A DNA stretch of 64,000 bases, taken from positions 1 through 64,000 of the forward strand of contig NZ_BDCI01000036.1 in NCBI RefSeq assembly GCF_001613425.1, given 5' to 3'. Made by a program: the position numbers and the translations under genes. The notes below the pieces were generated by a model. The model was not told the DNA's origin, did not search any database, and was given only the letters and a program-made list of their open reading frames with translations. Below, piece by piece: positions 35,206-42,780 of the stretch (the stretch's first letter is position 1; every line of letters begins with the position of its first letter). This DNA comes from Nocardia vulneris (GTDB taxonomy: Bacteria > Actinomycetota > Actinomycetes > Mycobacteriales > Mycobacteriaceae).

Positions 35206-35901
35206 ATGCGACGAATGACGCAGTGCGCGGCCGCCGTCGCCGCCGGCGCCGTGTTGATGACGGGCTGCGGTAAGGACGAGTCCGGGCCCGCACGCGACGT
35301 CACCGTCGTCGGCACCGGCCAGGTGCGCGGCGCCCCGGACATCCTGAACGCCGACCTCGGGGTGGAGGTGAGCGCGGACAAGGTCTCGGCCGCCATCACC
35401 AAGGCGAACGAGAAGGCGAAGGCGATGACCGACGCCATGGTCGCGGCCGGGGTGACCCGCGAGGACGTGCGCACCACCGACGTCTCCATCCAGCCGCAGT
35501 ACGCGGGCGGATCCGACCGCACGGTGATCGGCTACCGCGCCGGGAATTCGGTCCGGGTGGTCGTGCGCGAGCTGACCAAGGCCTCGGGCGTGCTCGACGC
35601 GGCGATCGCCGCGGGCGGCAACGAAACCCGGTTACGCGGGGTGTCTTTCGCGATCGACGACAACTCGCAGCTGCTCGCCGATGCCCGCGCCCGCGCGTTC
35701 GCCGACGCGAAAGCCCGCGCCGAGCAGTACGCGGTGCTCGCCGGGGTGCAGCTGAGCGAGGTGATCACCATCAGCGAGGCGAGCAACCGCGACGAGAGCC
35801 CCAAGTACTCCGCCCGGGACGCGGCGCCGCAATCGGTCCCGCTGGAACCGGGCACGCAGACGGTGACGTTCACGGTGAAGGTCACCTGGGGACTGCGCTG
35901 A
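35206..35901 (+). CDS. SIMPL-domain lipoprotein (DUF541)
   Basis: 231 residues from the ATG at 35206; the ATG at 35215 has better ribosome-site spacing but would lose the two Arg of the signal. A short type II signal ends in LMTGC (Cys at residue 21). The SIMPL/YggE-like domain follows: VTVVGTGQVRGAPDILNADLGVEVSADKVSAAITKANEKAKAM, then VRTTDVSIQPQY, VIGYRAGNSVRVVVREL and ADARARAFADAKARAEQYAVLAGVQLSEV. Function of the family is unclear, with a reported role against oxidative stress. Three copies of a 22-bp repeat start at its stop codon. Confidence 0.9.
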   Translation: MRRMTQCAAAVAAGAVLMTGCGKDESGPARDVTVVGTGQVRGAPDILNADLGVEVSADKVSAAITKANEKAKAMTDAMVAAGVTREDVRTTDVSIQPQYAGGSDRTVIGYRAGNSVRVVVRELTKASGVLDAAIAAGGNETRLRGVSFAIDDNSQLLADARARAFADAKARAEQYAVLAGVQLSEVITISEASNRDESPKYSARDAAPQSVPLEPGTQTVTFTVKVTWGLR

Positions 35902-35965
35902 TCGAAGCCTGGTGGCTGTGTTGATCAAGCCTGGTGGCTGTGTTGAACGGGCCTGGTGGCTGTGT
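35899..35965. repeat. 22-bp tandem repeat, three copies
   Basis: A unit with the core GCCTGGTGGCTGTGT begins at 35899, 35922 and 35944 (first unit 23 bp), directly after the SIMPL gene's stop codon and before the end of the KAS III gene. Each unit starts TGA, so the first repeat supplies the SIMPL stop. Confidence 0.85.
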
Positions 35966-35986
35966 TGAACGAGCTAGGCGGCGGCG

Positions 35987-37072
35987 TCAGGCGGTGGCGT
36001 CCGCGGTGACGGGTTCCGCCTCGGCGGGGATCGGTGCGGCGGGCGCGGCGAACCGGGGCAGCGTCACGACCTGTGCCGCGTAGGACAGCCCGGCGCCGAA
36101 GGCGATGAGCAGCGCGGTGTCGCCCGGCTGCGACTGTCCCTTGCGCAGCATCGATTCCATCGCGAGCGGGATGGACGCGGCCGAGGTGTTGCCGGTCTCC
36201 TCGATGTCGTTGGCCAGCGCGCAGTTCTCCGGCAGCTTCAGCACGCGGGCCATGATCTCGATGATCCGGCCGTTGGCCTGGTGCGGAATCATCGCGTTCA
36301 GGTCGTCGGTGGACAGCCCGGCGCGGTCGACGGCGTCGCGGCACACCTTCTCCAGCGAGTGTGCGGCCCAGCGGAACACCGCGGTGCCCTCCATCGCGAG
36401 GTACGGACGCACCGCGTCGGTGCCCTTCTCCTCGATCTCGCGGAAGAACTCGACCCAGTCCTTGTCCTGCCGGATCGCGTGACTCTGGGTGCCGTCCGAA
36501 CCCCACACCGTGGGGCCGATGCCGGGCACGTCGGCGGGGCCGACGATGACGGCGCCCGCGCCGTCGGCGAAGAGGAAGGCGGTGGAGCGGTCGGTGGGGT
36601 TGATGGTGTCGGTCAGCTTCTCCACGCCGATCACCAGCACGTGGGCCGCGGTACCGCCGCGGACGAGGTCGGAGGCCAGCGCGAGGGCGTGGCAGAAGCC
36701 GGCGCAACCCGCGGAGACGTCGAAGGCGGCCGAGCCGTTCATGCCGAGTTCGGTGGCGATCCGGGGTGCGGCGGCGGGGGTGAGCAGCAGATGCGTCGAG
36801 GTCGCGACGATCACGCAGTCGACCTGGTCGACGTCGATACCCGAGGATTCGAGCGCGCCGCGGGCGGCCGCGACGCTCATGCTCTGCACGGTTTCGGATT
36901 CGTTCGCGAAGCGTCGGGTCTTGATCCCGGACCTGGTCTGAATCCACTCGTCGCTCGAGTTGATCGGGCCCGCCACCTCGTCGTTGGTCACGACTCGAAC
37001 TGGGCGGTATACGCCGAGCCCGAGGATCGCCGTGTGCTCTGCCCCGGTGGTTTGGGCGATTCGAGCAGCCAT
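35987..37072 (-). CDS. fabH: 3-oxoacyl-ACP synthase III (KAS III)
   Basis: 361 residues, slightly longer than the 330 of E. coli FabH because of short N- and C-terminal extensions. Catalytic Cys in DVSAGCAGFC, His in IPHQAN and Asn in NTSAASIP are all present. It begins fatty-acid or related chain building by condensing an acyl-CoA starter with malonyl-ACP. A Cys-His-Asn set identifies a true condensing enzyme; whether it is the housekeeping FabH or a special variant is not decidable here. Two dyads lie upstream of the start. No other fatty-acid genes are adjacent. Confidence 0.9.
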   Translation of the reverse strand: MAARIAQTTGAEHTAILGLGVYRPVRVVTNDEVAGPINSSDEWIQTRSGIKTRRFANESETVQSMSVAAARGALESSGIDVDQVDCVIVATSTHLLLTPAAAPRIATELGMNGSAAFDVSAGCAGFCHALALASDLVRGGTAAHVLVIGVEKLTDTINPTDRSTAFLFADGAGAVIVGPADVPGIGPTVWGSDGTQSHAIRQDKDWVEFFREIEEKGTDAVRPYLAMEGTAVFRWAAHSLEKVCRDAVDRAGLSTDDLNAMIPHQANGRIIEIMARVLKLPENCALANDIEETGNTSAASIPLAMESMLRKGQSQPGDTALLIAFGAGLSYAAQVVTLPRFAAPAAPIPAEAEPVTADATA

Positions 37073-37150
37073 GTGCGTCTCCTATGTACCTGCGGCACCG
37101 CCGCCGGGTTGTCCTCGAAGCCTCGAATTGGAACCCTCATCAGCCACGCC

Positions 37151-37181
37151 CTACGGAACCGTAGACATGAGGCGACCTCAT
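37151..37181. promoter_or_regulatory. Two dyads upstream of fabH
   Basis: CTACGG-AA-CCGTAG (37151-37164) and ATGAGG-CGA-CCTCAT (37167-37181) are perfect 6-bp inverted repeats. On the minus strand TAATAT (about 37184-37179) could be the fabH -10, placing both dyads at or after the start of transcription, as repressor sites often are. The rest of the 259-bp gap to the GlsB gene shows nothing. Confidence 0.5.
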
Positions 37182-37331
37182 ATTAGCCCGAGAATCGCCG
37201 TTTTGTCGTGCGTATTCTCACAAGCCCCGGGTATACCCTCGAAGCACGCCAAAAAGCTCCAGCGGCGTGAAACCCAACTATGTGCGGGCCGCCCTGCACG
37301 ATGGACGGTCGGCGCGGATTGCGAGGACACC

Positions 37332-37604
37332 ATGCTCGGTCTCGGGATTATCGGGTGGATCATCATCGGCGGTCTTGCCGGGTGGATTGCCAGCAAGATC
37401 ATGAAGACCGATGCCCAACAGGGCATCTTGCTGAACATCGTGGTGGGCATCGTGGGTGGCCTACTCGGTGGGTTCCTGCTGAAGGTGCTCGGCGTGGACG
37501 TCGAAGGCGGTGGCCTCTGGTTCAGCTTCTTCACCTGCCTCGGTGGCGCGGTGATTCTGCTGTTCCTCGTGGGTTTGGTCACCGGACGCAAAGTCCGTAG
37601 CTGA
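37332..37604 (+). CDS. GlsB/YeaQ/YmgE-family small membrane protein
   Basis: 90 residues from the ATG at 37332, with GAGGA just upstream. Three hydrophobic segments carry the family signature IIGWIIIGGLAGWIASKIMK, then ILLNIVVGIVGGLLGGFLLKVLG and a last helix with VILLFLVGL. These proteins are widespread and often stress-induced; the old name transglycosylase-associated is not functional evidence. It is monocistronic, between fabH (divergent) and psd. Confidence 0.9.
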   Translation: MLGLGIIGWIIIGGLAGWIASKIMKTDAQQGILLNIVVGIVGGLLGGFLLKVLGVDVEGGGLWFSFFTCLGGAVILLFLVGLVTGRKVRS

Positions 37605-37704
37605 CAGCCGTGCCACAGGCTCCTTTCCCGTAAGGTGTGAACGCTTGCGCCGGTCCTATCGTTGAAGGCGCAATCCGACTGCATCTAGCACGAAAGAGGA
37701 GCCT

Positions 37705-38439
37705 GTGGCCCGCCGTCCCACGCCGCCCGGCACGCCTGCACGCACCGGAGTCGGCCACGTCGCCGACCTGGTCCGCAATGCGATTCCCCCGTTGCATCCC
37801 GCCGGGCTGCCGTTTGTCGCCGCCCCGCTCGCCGTCGCCGTCGTCGGCGGTAAGCGCAAGTGGGTGCGCCGGACGGGACTGCTGGCCGCGGCCGCGTGCG
37901 CGACGTTCTTCCGGCACCCGAACCGGGTGCCGCCGAACCGTCCCGACGTGGTGGTCGCGCCCGCCGACGGTGAGATCGCGCTCGTCGATACCGCCGCTCC
38001 CCCCGCGGAACTGGGTCTGGGTGACCAGCCGCTGCCCCGGGTGAGCATCTTCCTGTCCGTGCTCGACGTACATGTGCAGCGCACTCCGGTGTCCGGTGTG
38101 GTGCGCACCGTCCTGCATCAGCAGGGGCAGTTCCGTTCCGCCGATCTGCCCGAGGCCAGCGCGGTGAACGAGCGCAACAGCATGGTGCTCGACACCGCGA
38201 ACGGCGAGCAGGTGGTCGTGGTGCAGATCGCGGGCCTGCTCGCGCGCCGGATCGTCTGCGATGCCCAGGTGGGCGACGTGCTGACGATCGGTGACACCTA
38301 CGGCCTGATCCGCTTCGGATCCCGGGTGGACACCTACTTCCCGGCGGGTACTGAACTGCTCGTCGAGCCGGGGCAGCGCACCATCGGCGGCGAGACCGTC
38401 CTCGCGGTGCTCGGGTCCGCGTCCACCAGCGGTTCATGA
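37705..38439 (+). CDS. psd: Phosphatidylserine decarboxylase proenzyme
   Basis: 244 residues from a GTG with an AGAGGAG ribosome site. Makes phosphatidylethanolamine from phosphatidylserine. The proenzyme self-cleaves at Gly205-Ser206 in RFGSRVD, giving the pyruvoyl group; the VVVAPADGE text (Asp88) and the DVHVQRTP region (His123) complete the active site. One or two hydrophobic segments near the N-terminus anchor it. The stop overlaps the pssA start as ATGA, so the two steps of phosphatidylethanolamine synthesis are coupled. Confidence 0.96.
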   Translation: MARRPTPPGTPARTGVGHVADLVRNAIPPLHPAGLPFVAAPLAVAVVGGKRKWVRRTGLLAAAACATFFRHPNRVPPNRPDVVVAPADGEIALVDTAAPPAELGLGDQPLPRVSIFLSVLDVHVQRTPVSGVVRTVLHQQGQFRSADLPEASAVNERNSMVLDTANGEQVVVVQIAGLLARRIVCDAQVGDVLTIGDTYGLIRFGSRVDTYFPAGTELLVEPGQRTIGGETVLAVLGSASTSGS

Positions 38440-39341
38440 TGGAGGCGGCTGCTCCGACCCAGCGACGGCGGCGCCGCTCCATCCGGTTGCTGCCGAGCGT
38501 GGTGACCATCCTCGCGTTGTGCTCCGGTCTGTCCGCGGTGAAGTTCGGCCTGGACAATCAGCTCGACATCGCGCTCGCGATGATTGGCGCCGCCGCCGTG
38601 CTGGACACCCTCGACGGGCGGCTGGCCCGCATGCTCGACGCCACCACCAAGATCGGCGCCGAGCTGGACTCGCTCTCCGACGCCATCTCGTTCGGCGTCG
38701 CGCCCGCGCTCGTGCTCTACGTCACGCTGCTGCACACCGAGACCGCAGGCTGGATCATCGCGCTGCTGTTCGCGGTGAGCATCGTGCTGCGCCTGGCCCG
38801 GTTCAACACGCTGCTCGACGACGACACCCGGCCGGAGTGGGAGCGGGAGTACTTCGTCGGGGTGCCCGCCCCGGCGGCGGCGCTCATCGCGATGGTGCCG
38901 GTCGCGCTGTCGGTGCAGTTCGGCGACGGGTGGTGGCTCGGCTTCTACGCCGTCGCCGTGTGGACCGTGCTCGCCGCGGCCCTGGCCGTGAGCACCGTGC
39001 CGACGCTGGCGATGAAGTCGGTGTCGGTGGCACCGCAGGCCGCGGCGGGGCTGCTGGTGCTGGTGGCGCTGGCCGCGGCGCTGCTGGTGACCTATCCGAC
39101 CGTGCTGCTGCTGATCCTGGTCGCGCTGTACCTGGGCCACATTCCGTTCGCCTGGCACTCGCAGCGCTGGGTCGCCGCGCGCCCGGAGACCTGGCAGCAC
39201 AAGCCCGCCGAGCGCCGCGCGCAGCGGCGGGCGCAGCGGCGTCCGGTGATCCGCCGCCCGGCGATCCGGGGTTCCACGGCGCGCCTGCGGCTGCGTCGGC
39301 CCGGTGCCAAAGAGCGCGATATCGACGACCTCACCCGCTGA
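38436..39341 (+). CDS. pssA: CDP-diacylglycerol-serine O-phosphatidyltransferase
   Basis: 301 residues and about seven membrane helices. The CDP-alcohol phosphatidyltransferase motif DGxxARx8GxxxDxxxD is intact within DTLDGRLARMLDATTKIGAELDSLSD, with the catalytic metal-binding Asp residues. It makes phosphatidylserine, the substrate of Psd encoded just upstream. The C-terminal 40 residues are Arg-rich and cytoplasmic. A strong terminator follows. Confidence 0.96.
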   Translation: MMEAAAPTQRRRRRSIRLLPSVVTILALCSGLSAVKFGLDNQLDIALAMIGAAAVLDTLDGRLARMLDATTKIGAELDSLSDAISFGVAPALVLYVTLLHTETAGWIIALLFAVSIVLRLARFNTLLDDDTRPEWEREYFVGVPAPAAALIAMVPVALSVQFGDGWWLGFYAVAVWTVLAAALAVSTVPTLAMKSVSVAPQAAAGLLVLVALAAALLVTYPTVLLLILVALYLGHIPFAWHSQRWVAARPETWQHKPAERRAQRRAQRRPVIRRPAIRGSTARLRLRRPGAKERDIDDLTR

Positions 39342-39352
39342 CCGAACCCCTG

Positions 39353-39381
39353 GAAGTCCGGCCTCTTAAGGGCCGGACTTC
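39353..39381 (+). terminator. Terminator after pssA
   Basis: A perfect 11-bp stem (GAAGTCCGGCC with GGCCGGACTTC) and a TCTTAAG loop, 11 nt after the pssA stop. Confidence 0.9.
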
Positions 39382-39401
39382 TCAACACTGGGATTTCTTA
39401 A

Positions 39402-39416
39402 GGACTTGGCAAGTCC
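39402..39416. promoter_or_regulatory. Dyad upstream of the sigJ region
   Basis: GGACTTG-G-CAAGTCC, a perfect 15-bp dyad in the 313-bp stretch between pssA and sigJ. It may be an operator; it lies before the Gly-rich reading frame. Confidence 0.4.
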
Positions 39417-39474
39417 GACCGAGAAGGCTCCCGGTATGGACACTCTTGCGACCGCCGGCGGTGTGGGCTCCGGA

Positions 39475-39534
39475 GGGTTCGGCATCAGCGGGTTCGGCAT
39501 CGGCGGGTTCGGCATCGGCGGGTTCGGCGCGGCC
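39475..39534 (+). repeat. 15-bp tandem repeats (four copies)
   Basis: A GGGTTCGGCATCGGC unit repeats from 39475, 39490, 39505 and 39520, the last two degenerating. In the sigJ frame they read GFGIG pentads. They lie in an open frame from an ATG at 39436 that stays in frame with sigJ; see the sigJ entry. Confidence 0.85.
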
Positions 39535-39611
39535 CGCTTCGGCCTGAAGCGTCTACTCGGCATCGAACCCTCGTCGGGCGCGGTGCGGGGGCGCCTGTCC
39601 GCCCGGGGGAG

Positions 39612-39627
39612 CGGTACGGTCGTACCG
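39612..39627. promoter_or_regulatory. Dyad just upstream of sigJ
   Basis: CGGTACG-GT-CGTACCG, 7-bp perfect arms, 28 nt before the sigJ start. It is a plausible operator or leader hairpin. Confidence 0.45.
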
Positions 39628-39654
39628 AACGGCCGGACGCGGAGGAAGGTGGCG

Positions 39655-40536
39655 ATGGAGCCGGACGGGTTGCGCGAATTCGTGGAGCACCGCCCGCGCC
39701 TGTTCGCGCTGGCCTACCGGATGCTCGGCTCGGCCGCGGAGGCCGAGGACGCCGTGCAGGAGACGTATCTGCGCTGGGACGCCGCCGAGCGGTCCGAGAT
39801 CCGTTCCGCGGAAGCGTGGTTGACCACAGTGCTGGTGAATCAATGTCGCACCTGGCTGGTTTCGGCGCGGGCGCGCCGGGAGACCTACGTCGGGCCCTGG
39901 ATTCCCGAACCCGTGCCCACCGCGCGCGGCGAACTCGGCCCGCTGGAAACCGTGGAAGAGCGGGAACTGGTGTCGCTGGCGCTGCTCACCGCGATGGAGC
40001 GGTTGACGCCGGTCGAGCGGGCGGTGTTCGTGCTGCGCGAGGCCTTCGGGTACGCGCACCGCGAGATCGCGGACATGCTCACCATCACAGAGGCCAACTC
40101 GCAGCAGATCTTTCGCCGCGCCGGGCTGCGGGTGCGCGAGGATCGGGCGCGGTTCGACGTGCCCTCCGCGTACGCGGGCGAGCTGATCAGCCGGTTCGTG
40201 CACGCGGCCCGCAACGGGGATGTGGCGTCGCTGGAACAGCTGCTCACCGCCGACGTGATCGCGACCGCCGACGGCGGCGGTGAGGTCACTGCGGCGCGCA
40301 GGCAGATCGTCGGCGCGAACAACGTGGCGCGCTACCTCTGCGGTTTGCTGCGCTGGGCGGTGCCCGGCATGGAGGTGCACATCGAGGAGATCAACGGCGC
40401 GCCCGCCGTGGTCGCCCGGGTCGACGGCGCGCCGCTGATGGTCGCGGGCGTGGAACTGATCGGCGGTGCGATCGCCACGCTGCGGCTGATCGTCAACCCG
40501 CACAAGCTGCGGTATATCGCGGCCCCCGCGTCCTGA
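39655..40536 (+). CDS. sigJ: ECF41-type sigma factor SigJ
   Basis: 293 residues from the ATG at 39655 with GGAGGAAGG upstream. Region 2 is FALAYRMLGSAAEAEDAVQETYLRW; region 4 is VSLALLTAMERLTPVERAVFVLREAFGYAHREIADMLTITEANSQQIFRRA. A C-terminal SnoaL-like domain from about residue 180 is typical of ECF41 and regulates activity in cis, without an anti-sigma factor. The frame stays open upstream to an ATG at 39436 through Gly-rich repeats, but the ribosome site and family length favour 39655. An FAD oxidoreductase, the usual ECF41 partner, follows. Confidence 0.93.
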   Translation: MEPDGLREFVEHRPRLFALAYRMLGSAAEAEDAVQETYLRWDAAERSEIRSAEAWLTTVLVNQCRTWLVSARARRETYVGPWIPEPVPTARGELGPLETVEERELVSLALLTAMERLTPVERAVFVLREAFGYAHREIADMLTITEANSQQIFRRAGLRVREDRARFDVPSAYAGELISRFVHAARNGDVASLEQLLTADVIATADGGGEVTAARRQIVGANNVARYLCGLLRWAVPGMEVHIEEINGAPAVVARVDGAPLMVAGVELIGGAIATLRLIVNPHKLRYIAAPAS

Positions 40537-40566
40537 GCGAGGCGTGACGCGCTTCACGGCCGTCTT

Positions 40567-40593
40567 TGTCATGGATCGTGGCGCTGTCCGGTC
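40567..40593 (+). promoter_or_regulatory. Possible ECF41-dependent promoter
   Basis: TGTCAT, then 17 nt, then GGTCTG resembles the ECF41 consensus (TGTCACA, about 15-16 nt, CGTC) and lies about 36 bp before the FAD oxidoreductase start. Match is imperfect. Confidence 0.35.
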
Positions 40594-40628
40594 TGGTTGG
40601 TGTCGGCCGATCGAAAGGAAGTCACACC

Positions 40629-41717
40629 ATGACCGGACAGCATCGGATCGTCGTCCTCGGTGCCGGATACGCGGGGCTGGCGGCAGCCCGGCGGCTCGCA
40701 CGCAAGGCACGCGGAGCCGAGATCACCGTCGTCGACCCGCGCAAGCACTTCGTCGAGCGGGTCCGCCTGCACCAGCAGGCCGCAGGGCAACGCATTTCGG
40801 CCTGGGACATCAGAGAGCTGCTGGCGCGCAAGGAGATCGGGTTCGTCCGTGCCCGCGCCACCGCGATCGACCCCGCGGGTAAGCGGGTATCACTCGATAC
40901 CGGAATTGAACTCGGCTACGACACGCTGGTGTACGCGCTGGGCAGCATCGCCGATCTGGACGGTGTGCCGGGGGTGGCCGAGCATGCCTACTCGGTGGCG
41001 ACACCGGAGGATGCGGATCGGTTCGTCGCGCCGGACGGGACCGTCGTCGTGGTCGGTGGCGGTTCCACCGGCATCGAACTGGCCGCGGAACTGGGCGAAT
41101 CCCGGCCCGGCCGGCGTGTGCTGCTGCTCGGCTCGGAGGCGCCGGGCGCGTGGCTCTCGCCGCGCGCGCAGGCGCATATCCGGCGGGTGCTCGAGCGTCT
41201 CGGTGTCGAGATCCGTTCGGACGCAAAGGTGATCGAGGTGACCGCGGCGGGGGTGCGGCTCGCCGACGGCACCTTGGTCGAGGCCGCCGCGACCGTGTGG
41301 ACGGCCGGTTTCCGCGTGCCCGACCTCGCGCAACGGTCCGGCATCGCCGTCGACGGCATGGGCCGGGTGTGTACCGACGCCACGCTGCGCTCGGTCTCGC
41401 ATCCGGACGTCTACGCGGCCGGCGACTGCGCCGTGATGGCCGGTCCCGGCGAGCGTGCGCTGCGGATGGCCTGCGCGACCGCGCTGCCCGCCGGTCGGCA
41501 GGTCGCCGACGCCATCGCCGCGCGCCTGCGTGGTGCGCAACCGCGTCCGCTGCGGTTCCGCTACGTCGGCCAGGCCATGAGCCTGGGCCGGCGCAACGGC
41601 ATCATCCAATCGCTGCACGCCGACGATTCACCGGCCGGCTTCATCCTGACCGGCCGGACCGCGGCGTGGGTGAAGGAGCGCGTGGTGCGCGGGGCGGCGC
41701 GTCAGACCCGTCCTTGA
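40629..41717 (+). CDS. FAD-dependent pyridine-nucleotide oxidoreductase (NDH-2-like)
   Basis: 362 residues from the ATG at 40629, with AAGGAAG upstream. FAD motif IVVLGAGYAGLAAARRLA, NAD motif VVVVGGGSTGIELAAEL, and the C-terminal VYAAGDCAVM typical of NADH dehydrogenase type 2 and related reductases. It is shorter than true NDH-2 (about 440 residues) and lacks the membrane-anchoring C-terminal helix. ECF41 sigma factors are commonly followed by oxidoreductases of this kind, so this is the likely target of SigJ. Confidence 0.92.
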   Translation: MTGQHRIVVLGAGYAGLAAARRLARKARGAEITVVDPRKHFVERVRLHQQAAGQRISAWDIRELLARKEIGFVRARATAIDPAGKRVSLDTGIELGYDTLVYALGSIADLDGVPGVAEHAYSVATPEDADRFVAPDGTVVVVGGGSTGIELAAELGESRPGRRVLLLGSEAPGAWLSPRAQAHIRRVLERLGVEIRSDAKVIEVTAAGVRLADGTLVEAAATVWTAGFRVPDLAQRSGIAVDGMGRVCTDATLRSVSHPDVYAAGDCAVMAGPGERALRMACATALPAGRQVADAIAARLRGAQPRPLRFRYVGQAMSLGRRNGIIQSLHADDSPAGFILTGRTAAWVKERVVRGAARQTRP

Positions 41718-41786
41718 CCCGAAACGAGCCGCGGCAGCGGGGTTTCCGACGGCGGATCGGTGCTACTGCACCGGCGACCGAGAACT

Positions 41787-41834
41787 TCGTCAACTCAGGG
41801 TTGACGATCCAGCATCGTCAACTTATCGTTGACG
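41787..41834. promoter_or_regulatory. Two identical dyads on a leaderless promoter
   Basis: CGTCAAC-N5-GTTGACG occurs at 41788-41806 (spacer TCAGG) and 41816-41834 (spacer TTATC). The first supplies the -35 TTGACG (41801-41806) and the second the -10 TATCGT (41824-41829), 17 bp apart. Transcription would begin at about 41836, the A of the ATG. Confidence 0.85.
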
Positions 41835-41835
41835 C

Positions 41836-42558
41836 ATGACCTCACCAACGCCTCGCCTCGACGATCTGATCGACGGCATCAAGAAAGCCCGTCCCGACAA
41901 TGTGCTCGACCAGCTGTCCGACGCCGTGGTCGTCGGGGACCACCTCGGCGAGGTGGCCGATCACCTGATCGGCCACTTCGTGGACCAGGCCCGCCGCGCG
42001 GGCGCCTCGTGGACCGATATCGGCGGCAGCATGGGCGTCACCAAGCAGGCCGCGCAGAAACGGTTCGTGCCCAAGGGCCCTGCCGACGCCGCGCAGATGG
42101 ACCCCAACGCCGGGTTCGCGCGCTTCACGCCGCGCGCCCGGGCGATCGTGGTGGCGGCGCAGGAGTCCGCCCGCGACGCGAGCAACGACCAGATCACCGT
42201 CGCACACCTGGTGCTCGGTCTGCTGTCCGAGCCGGAAGGCCTTGCGGTGAAAGAGATTCTCACCCAGGGTGTCGATCCCGCGGAGCTGAAGGTCGCGGCG
42301 ACCGCCGCGCTGCCCGCGCGGGCGGACAAGCTGCCGGCGCTGATCCCGTTCGACGCCGAGGCCAAGAAGGCGCTCGAGCTGACCTTCCGCGAGGCACTTC
42401 GCCTCGGGCACAACTACATCGGCACCGAACACGTCCTGCTCGCGCTGCTCGAACAGGAGAACGGCACCGGGCTCCTGGCCGGGGCCGGGCTCGACAAGGC
42501 CAAGGTCGAGGCGCACCTGGTGGAGGTGCTGTCGGTGATAGCGGCCGGAAAACAATGA
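41836..42558 (+). CDS. HTH plus Clp N-domain protein, autoregulated
   Basis: 240 residues and no ATPase domain. The first 90 residues include a helix-turn-helix (ASWTDIGGSMGVTKQAAQKRF). From about 95 a double Clp-N repeat follows: FARFTPRARAIVVAAQESARDASNDQITVAHLVLGLLSEP and FREALRLGHNYIGTEHVLLALLEQENG, the fold that recruits substrates to ClpC. It is likely a stress-responsive transcription factor or adaptor that reads protein-quality signals. No ribosome site precedes the ATG, and two dyads overlap the promoter, so the mRNA looks leaderless and self-regulated. The next frame overlaps as ATGA. Confidence 0.92.
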   Translation: MTSPTPRLDDLIDGIKKARPDNVLDQLSDAVVVGDHLGEVADHLIGHFVDQARRAGASWTDIGGSMGVTKQAAQKRFVPKGPADAAQMDPNAGFARFTPRARAIVVAAQESARDASNDQITVAHLVLGLLSEPEGLAVKEILTQGVDPAELKVAATAALPARADKLPALIPFDAEAKKALELTFREALRLGHNYIGTEHVLLALLEQENGTGLLAGAGLDKAKVEAHLVEVLSVIAAGKQ

Positions 42559-42779
42559 GCCGCGGACGGCCGGGTAGCGCTGCGGTGGTGGCGGCCGTCC
42601 TGTTTGCAGGCGCCGGCCTGGCCGGCCGCTCTGCGGTGCGTCGCCGGGTTCGGTTCGCGCAGTCGGGTTTTCGAGCGGTGCGGGCTGGCCGGTCACGGCG
42701 GCGCCGGGGTATCCGCACCGCCCGGGCGCGGGGCGGGCTGCACCGTGGCGCCTCGTCCGGTCTCGCGCGGGCGGCCTGA
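42555..42779 (+). CDS. Possible small basic protein
   Basis: 74 residues, starting at an ATG that overlaps the Clp-N gene stop as ATGA and ending with TGA at 42779. It has a hydrophobic segment at residues 8-24 and a very Arg-rich rest. Composition is similar to chance GC-rich frames, and no family is recognised. The coupled start is the only support. Confidence 0.35.
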   Translation: MSRGRPGSAAVVAAVLFAGAGLAGRSAVRRRVRFAQSGFRAVRAGRSRRRRGIRTARARGGLHRGASSGLARAA

Positions 42780-42780
42780 G

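Noticed and set aside
39436..39654. N-terminal extension of SigJ with Gly-rich repeats as the default gene model
   Set aside because: The ATG at 39655 has a strong ribosome site and gives the normal ECF41 length; the extension is kept as a finding only.
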